DNA of 64,000 bases from Candidatus Blautia stercorigallinarum. GTDB lineage: Bacteria > Bacillota > Clostridia > Lachnospirales > Lachnospiraceae. The translations under genes and the position numbers were made by a program. How positions within the stretch are numbered: position 1 is the stretch's first letter; every line of letters begins with the position of its first letter. The stretch covers positions 1 to 64,000 of the forward strand of contig DXIQ01000102.1 of assembly GCA_019112785.1 (NCBI GenBank), given 5' to 3'. Shown here one piece after another: positions 60,646-64,000 of the stretch. The notes under the pieces were generated by a model. The model did no database searches. It was not told the origin of the DNA and saw only the letters and a program-made list of their open reading frames with translations.

Positions 60646-62159
60646 CAGCTGGAAATATCATGATCCGCCAGCAAATAAGAGAGAGATAAATACATTAATT
60701 CCTGCCAGGAGTCCAGATCGATCCCCGTCAGCTCTGTGATCTTTTCCAGGCGGTAGATAAGGGTTCCTCTGTGAATAGACAGCTTTCTGGCAGTCTGTAC
60801 GGCATTTTTCCCATTTTCAATATAAACCTTCAAAGTATGATACAGATCAGATCCTGTTTCCTGATCCCGCTGTTTTAAAGTGAGAAGTCCCGGGGCACAT
60901 AAAAAACTGGACGGAAATTCTTTCAGGCAGTAATCTACCAGATAAGAAAGTACATATTGGTCAAACTCATGTTTCCATATGTAGGGATTTTTGCCCATTC
61001 CATAGTCAAGGGCAATAGCAGCCTGACGGTAAGAAAAAGGTGCGTCCGCCAGATTTGTAAAAACTCTCCCTGTGCCCGCGCGAAAATTAGAATCCCTTAA
61101 AAAATACACAAGACGTTCTTCAAATTCCTGTTTGCCTCCGGCGTATGCCGCCATATTTCCCAAAAGACCTATTTCATTGTCAAAAGCGATACATAGAGTA
61201 CATGGCAGTTCATCCTCCAGTTTACGTGCAAAATACTCTAGGGTGTTATTTTCAAAGTCTGCTTCACTGGGATGAATACACACGCACATATATTGTCCTT
61301 CATCTGACCGATTTAATACCTGAACCAGGGAATCCAGCTCTTCCCAGGAAAGATCCCCTCCTTTCAGCAATTCTCCAAAAAGGCGGTGCAGCTTATTCTG
61401 TGTCTCCGACTGGGATAGCTCCCTTATATAAAGGGGCATCACATATTTTCTGATAAGTTCCAAAAAATAACTGTGCCAGGGCTGGATTTTATTTTTCCAT
61501 TCCATCATACTAAGTCTTCCAACAAAAGCATCTCTGTAAAAAAGATTAATACACAAAAAGGAACGGGACAGAGAACCTGCCGGGAACAGAAAAGGCTTTT
61601 GGTAATCCTCCACCGCTGCATACAATTCATCACTTTTCAGAAAGTTCACCGTCTCAGGACGTAAATATGGAGAGTTAGTTTCTTTGTCTTCACTGGAATA
61701 TGGTTCACAGCCATATTCTGCAATAATCTGAAATTCAGTATTCATGATTCCCAGAGGATTCTGAAAGGGAGCTGCAGCCAGGTGCAGCAGATCGTTTAGT
61801 GTTCCGTTTTCAAGGACCAGATCTGCCAGACTGCGTTCCCAGTTTTCCATTTGCAGGAAAAGATTCTGAAGTACATTGCTGAGAAAGAAAAGATTGACGC
61901 CTTCCCGGATATGATATACATGGATTGTGGCTTTGAATGCCGCTTTTCCGGTGTAAAGCAGAAAGGCTCCCAGATCCATAAGCAGATTTGACACTACCTC
62001 ATCTCCGGAAGCAAGATACATGGTATGAGAACGAAGATGGCGTTCGCCCTGATAAAAAGACGGGGGATCAACCAGAAAATCATCTGCCTCGTCCAAAGAA
62101 ATCTCATCGTCCAGATATTGTTTTATATAATTCAATAAATAAGATGCAGGGAGCTGCAT
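60645..62159 (-). CDS. PucR/CdaR-type transcriptional regulator
   Basis: The 504-residue protein ends with the PucR C-terminal HTH (NAVQTARKLSIHRGTLIYRL, then EKITELTGIDLD) preceded by a GGDEF-like middle region (FRAGTGRVFTNLADAPFSYR). The N-terminal 200 residues resemble ligand-sensing domains of this family. ATG 62159 follows AGGAGG by eight bases; an upstream TTG is less likely. It diverges from the UroD-family gene, so it is the probable regulator of that gene, responding to its substrate. Confidence 0.85.
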   Translation of the reverse strand: MQLPASYLLNYIKQYLDDEISLDEADDFLVDPPSFYQGERHLRSHTMYLASGDEVVSNLLMDLGAFLLYTGKAAFKATIHVYHIREGVNLFFLSNVLQNLFLQMENWERSLADLVLENGTLNDLLHLAAAPFQNPLGIMNTEFQIIAEYGCEPYSSEDKETNSPYLRPETVNFLKSDELYAAVEDYQKPFLFPAGSLSRSFLCINLFYRDAFVGRLSMMEWKNKIQPWHSYFLELIRKYVMPLYIRELSQSETQNKLHRLFGELLKGGDLSWEELDSLVQVLNRSDEGQYMCVCIHPSEADFENNTLEYFARKLEDELPCTLCIAFDNEIGLLGNMAAYAGGKQEFEERLVYFLRDSNFRAGTGRVFTNLADAPFSYRQAAIALDYGMGKNPYIWKHEFDQYVLSYLVDYCLKEFPSSFLCAPGLLTLKQRDQETGSDLYHTLKVYIENGKNAVQTARKLSIHRGTLIYRLEKITELTGIDLDSWQELMYLSLSYLLADHDISS

Positions 62160-62189
62160 GGGCAAATCCTCCTAACACTACTTTTGTAC

Positions 62190-62306
62190 ATATTGTATAA
62201 TAACAATATAAAAAGTCAATATTTTTGCCCAATTTACAGAAAGAAATGCTGAGAATACAATAGATTTACAAACAGATATCTGTGAACAATTAAATATATT
62301 GTATAA
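62190..62306. promoter_or_regulatory. repeated A/T-rich sites between the divergent regulator and UroD-family gene
   Basis: ATATTGTATAA occurs at 62190-62200 and again at 62296-62306, once near each start. At the first copy ATATTGT and ACAATAT (62203-62209) form an inverted repeat. The layout suggests operators used by the PucR-type protein, though the A/T content makes chance matches easier. Confidence 0.4.
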
Positions 62307-62319
62307 ATGGAGGGTAATT

Positions 62320-63333
62320 ATGAATATGACACCTAAAGAAAATTATCTGGCGGCATTAAAGGGAGAAACCTATGAGTTTATTCCATGTTCTTTAAATGAC
62401 TGTATCATGGCAGGTTTTGGTGCCGGAAACGGTCCTGCATTTGAAAAAGGCCCTGCGGGAGGAGGATATGATGGTTTTCAGGTTCACTGGGTAACTCCCC
62501 AATCTGGCGGAGGAGCGCCCATTCCCGCTCCGGGAGAGTTCATTCTGGACTCGGAAACTATTGTTGACTGGAAAAAGCTGGTGAAGTTTCCGGAAATTCA
62601 TAAATTTGACTGGGAAGCTCAGGCGAAAATGGAGCTTTCTATGGGAAATCCGGAAGTGCAGTGTGTAGAATTCGGAAGCGGAAACGGACCTTTTGAAAGG
62701 CTTGCTGCCATGATGGGATTTGAAGAAGCTCTTATGGCGCTGGCTTTGGAACCTGAGGCCTGCTATGATTTTATGGACGCAGTAACGGACTATAAAATCG
62801 ACACCCTGGAATATGTGAAAAAGTATTATCATGCAGATATTTTCACCAATTATGATGATATTGCTACCGAACAATGTACATTCATGGCGCCGGATACTTA
62901 TCGCAGCCTGATAAAGCCTCTTCATGCCAAGTTATATAAAGCGGTAAAAGATTACGGCATGATCCCTGTGCAGCACACCTGCGGAAAAGCCGAAGCATTG
63001 ATAGAAGACTTTATCGATACTGGTGTAGCGGCATGGAGTTCTGTACAGCCGACGAATGATATTCCGGAAATTCTTACCAAATATGGAAATAAGATCTGCA
63101 TTTGCGGCGGTTACAATACAAATGGCGCACCTGGCCGTACAGATGCCACAGAAGAACAGATACGTGAAGAGGTACGGCGCTGCATGAATGAATACGGAAA
63201 ATACAGAGGATTTATCTTCTTTGGTTTCCTCTTAGCGAATTCCCTGGATCCCAAAGACAAATTAACCTCTCTTTTACCCATGATCCAGGAAGCAGAGAGT
63301 TATCGGCAAAATAATCGTCTGGATATTTTCTAA
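62320..63333 (+). CDS. uroporphyrinogen-decarboxylase-family methyltransferase
   Basis: The 337-residue protein belongs to the UroD superfamily branch that includes MtaA/MtbA and other corrinoid methyltransferases. The key segment is PVQHTCGKAEALIEDFIDTG: the His-x-Cys pair, with a later cysteine in KICICGGYNT, would bind the zinc that activates a methyl-accepting thiol. True HemE lacks this pair. ATG 62320 follows GGAGG by seven bases. It diverges from a PucR-type regulator. No corrinoid protein gene is in view; it may transfer methyl groups from a methoxylated compound. Substrate unknown. Confidence 0.8.
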   Translation: MNMTPKENYLAALKGETYEFIPCSLNDCIMAGFGAGNGPAFEKGPAGGGYDGFQVHWVTPQSGGGAPIPAPGEFILDSETIVDWKKLVKFPEIHKFDWEAQAKMELSMGNPEVQCVEFGSGNGPFERLAAMMGFEEALMALALEPEACYDFMDAVTDYKIDTLEYVKKYYHADIFTNYDDIATEQCTFMAPDTYRSLIKPLHAKLYKAVKDYGMIPVQHTCGKAEALIEDFIDTGVAAWSSVQPTNDIPEILTKYGNKICICGGYNTNGAPGRTDATEEQIREEVRRCMNEYGKYRGFIFFGFLLANSLDPKDKLTSLLPMIQEAESYRQNNRLDIF

Positions 63334-63335
63334 GA

Positions 63336-63386
63336 AAAACCTCCCAGGATCTTTGAACTTATCAAAAGATCCTGGGAGGTTTTAAT
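63336..63386. terminator. strong bidirectional terminator
   Basis: AACCTCCCAGGATCTTT (63339-63355) and its exact inverse (63365-63381) form a 17-bp stem with A-run and T-run flanks on either side, serving both the UroD-family gene and the convergent L25 gene. Confidence 0.92.
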
Positions 63387-63454
63387 TTAAGGTGTGCAAT
63401 GATAATAAACATTCTATAAAATGTCAAACGTCTTTCTCAGCCTTTTTGCCCTTT

Positions 63455-64000
63455 TCAGGCTTCAGCGGAATCAGCATCTTCACTGTCGTCCTCCGGTATA
63501 TCATTGTGGGACTCAGATACAGTTACTACGATAGCTTCCGGATCGGTAAGCAGATCGATGTTTTCATTCTTGGCAATATCCAGGTCACCTACTTTAATAG
63601 ATTCCCCAACCTTTAAGTCGCCTACATCAATGGAAACTTTCTCTACCAGGTCGCCGGGAAGAGCTCTGTATGAAATTTCTTCCAGAAGAAGCTGGAGTAC
63701 GCCGCTCATAACTTTATCATGATTTACCAGAACAACTTCGGCTACAGAATGTACTTTTTCGCCTTTTACCAGAGCCTGGAAATCGATTTCATCTACCTGT
63801 CCTTTTAACGGGTTAAAGTCAACCTCTTTGATCAGCACATCCATAGGCTGTCCGTCTACGTCCAGCATGATCTGACTTCCTTTGTTGCTGGTCTTCAGCA
63901 GACGGTCTACTGCGGTTTTTTCAATCTTAATAGGGATAGAGCCTTCAATCTCTTTACCGAATACATTACCGGTAACATATCCCTCACGTCTTAATTTTTT
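63455..64000 (-). CDS. rplY: 50S ribosomal protein L25 (Ctc/TL5 type), 5' end outside the window
   Basis: The minus-strand frame is open to the window edge and ends at 63455. The visible 181 residues begin KKLRREGYVTGNVFGKEIEG and contain QIMLDVDGQPMDVLIKEVDF, the conserved L25/TL5 patch, then the C-terminal beta domain (VHSVAEVVLVNHDKVMSGVL, PGDLVEKVSIDVGDLKVG) and an acidic tail (EDDSEDADSAEA). The long form with a C-terminal domain is the general-stress protein Ctc. It binds 5S rRNA in the large ribosomal subunit. Roughly 10-20 N-terminal residues are missing. Confidence 0.92.
   Translation of the reverse strand, partial: KKLRREGYVTGNVFGKEIEGSIPIKIEKTAVDRLLKTSNKGSQIMLDVDGQPMDVLIKEVDFNPLKGQVDEIDFQALVKGEKVHSVAEVVLVNHDKVMSGVLQLLLEEISYRALPGDLVEKVSIDVGDLKVGESIKVGDLDIAKNENIDLLTDPEAIVVTVSESHNDIPEDDSEDADSAEA

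Noticed and set aside
1-64000. Prophage, integrative element, tRNA or rRNA genes
   Set aside because: I found no integrase, portal, terminase, relaxase or transposase gene beyond the Rpn stub, and no tRNA or rRNA-like sequence.

Overview
This 64 kb window looks like the chromosome of a gut Lachnospiraceae bacterium (Bacillota, Clostridia; Blautia- or Dorea-like). That is an inference from strong AGGAGG ribosome-binding sites, moderate base composition, VanR/S- and YesN/M-type two-component systems, many ABC sugar importers, a Firmicutes-type penicillin-binding protein 1A and the protein L25 gene. I see no rRNA, tRNA, CRISPR array, prophage or intact insertion sequence.

Layout. 1-3.1 kb: a stand-alone tRNA-binding domain gene, a decayed zone with AraC, Rpn-nuclease and other remnants, then a MATE exporter on the minus strand. 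3.2-6.3 kb: an AT-rich toxin-antitoxin module of the MqsA/Panacea type with a consensus promoter and palindromic operator, followed by a Lon-like AAA+ ATPase without a protease domain. 6.5-11.3 kb: a membrane protein, a radical SAM enzyme and a zone of gene remnants. 11.4-13.4 kb: a MarR-MATE operon behind a double palindrome. 13.5-21.2 kb: a sugar-acid locus made of a PrpR-type regulator diverging from a five-gene operon (DUF1537 kinase, LarA-type racemase, glycerate kinase, KdgT-type permease, PdxA-type dehydrogenase). 21.3-25.8 kb: a UvrA-like protein, an RpiR regulator and nagB.

25.8-34.6 kb holds the most unusual locus: a lysine-rich lipoprotein, a DltA-like adenylation enzyme, a LysA/BtrK-like PLP decarboxylase, a carrier protein, an MBOAT, a DltD-like SGNH protein and a VanR/S-like pair. 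It is bracketed by two related nested palindromes. The genes suggest activation of an amino acid, possible decarboxylation on or near the carrier, and transfer across the membrane to a surface acceptor.

34.6-40.1 kb: a minus-strand ABC sugar importer. 40.3-50.7 kb: an Mgl-type galactose importer whose binding protein appears circularly permuted and whose permease carries a long coiled-coil extension, followed by a YesN/YesM pair and two further sugar-binding proteins, one of normal domain order. 50.8-64 kb: a TauE/SafE permease, a branched palindromic element in front of birA, a small-RNA-like intergenic region, a third MATE exporter, PBP1A, a DUF5131 protein, a DUF1275 protein, rarA, a PucR-type regulator diverging from a UroD-family methyltransferase gene, and the 3' part of rplY (L25).
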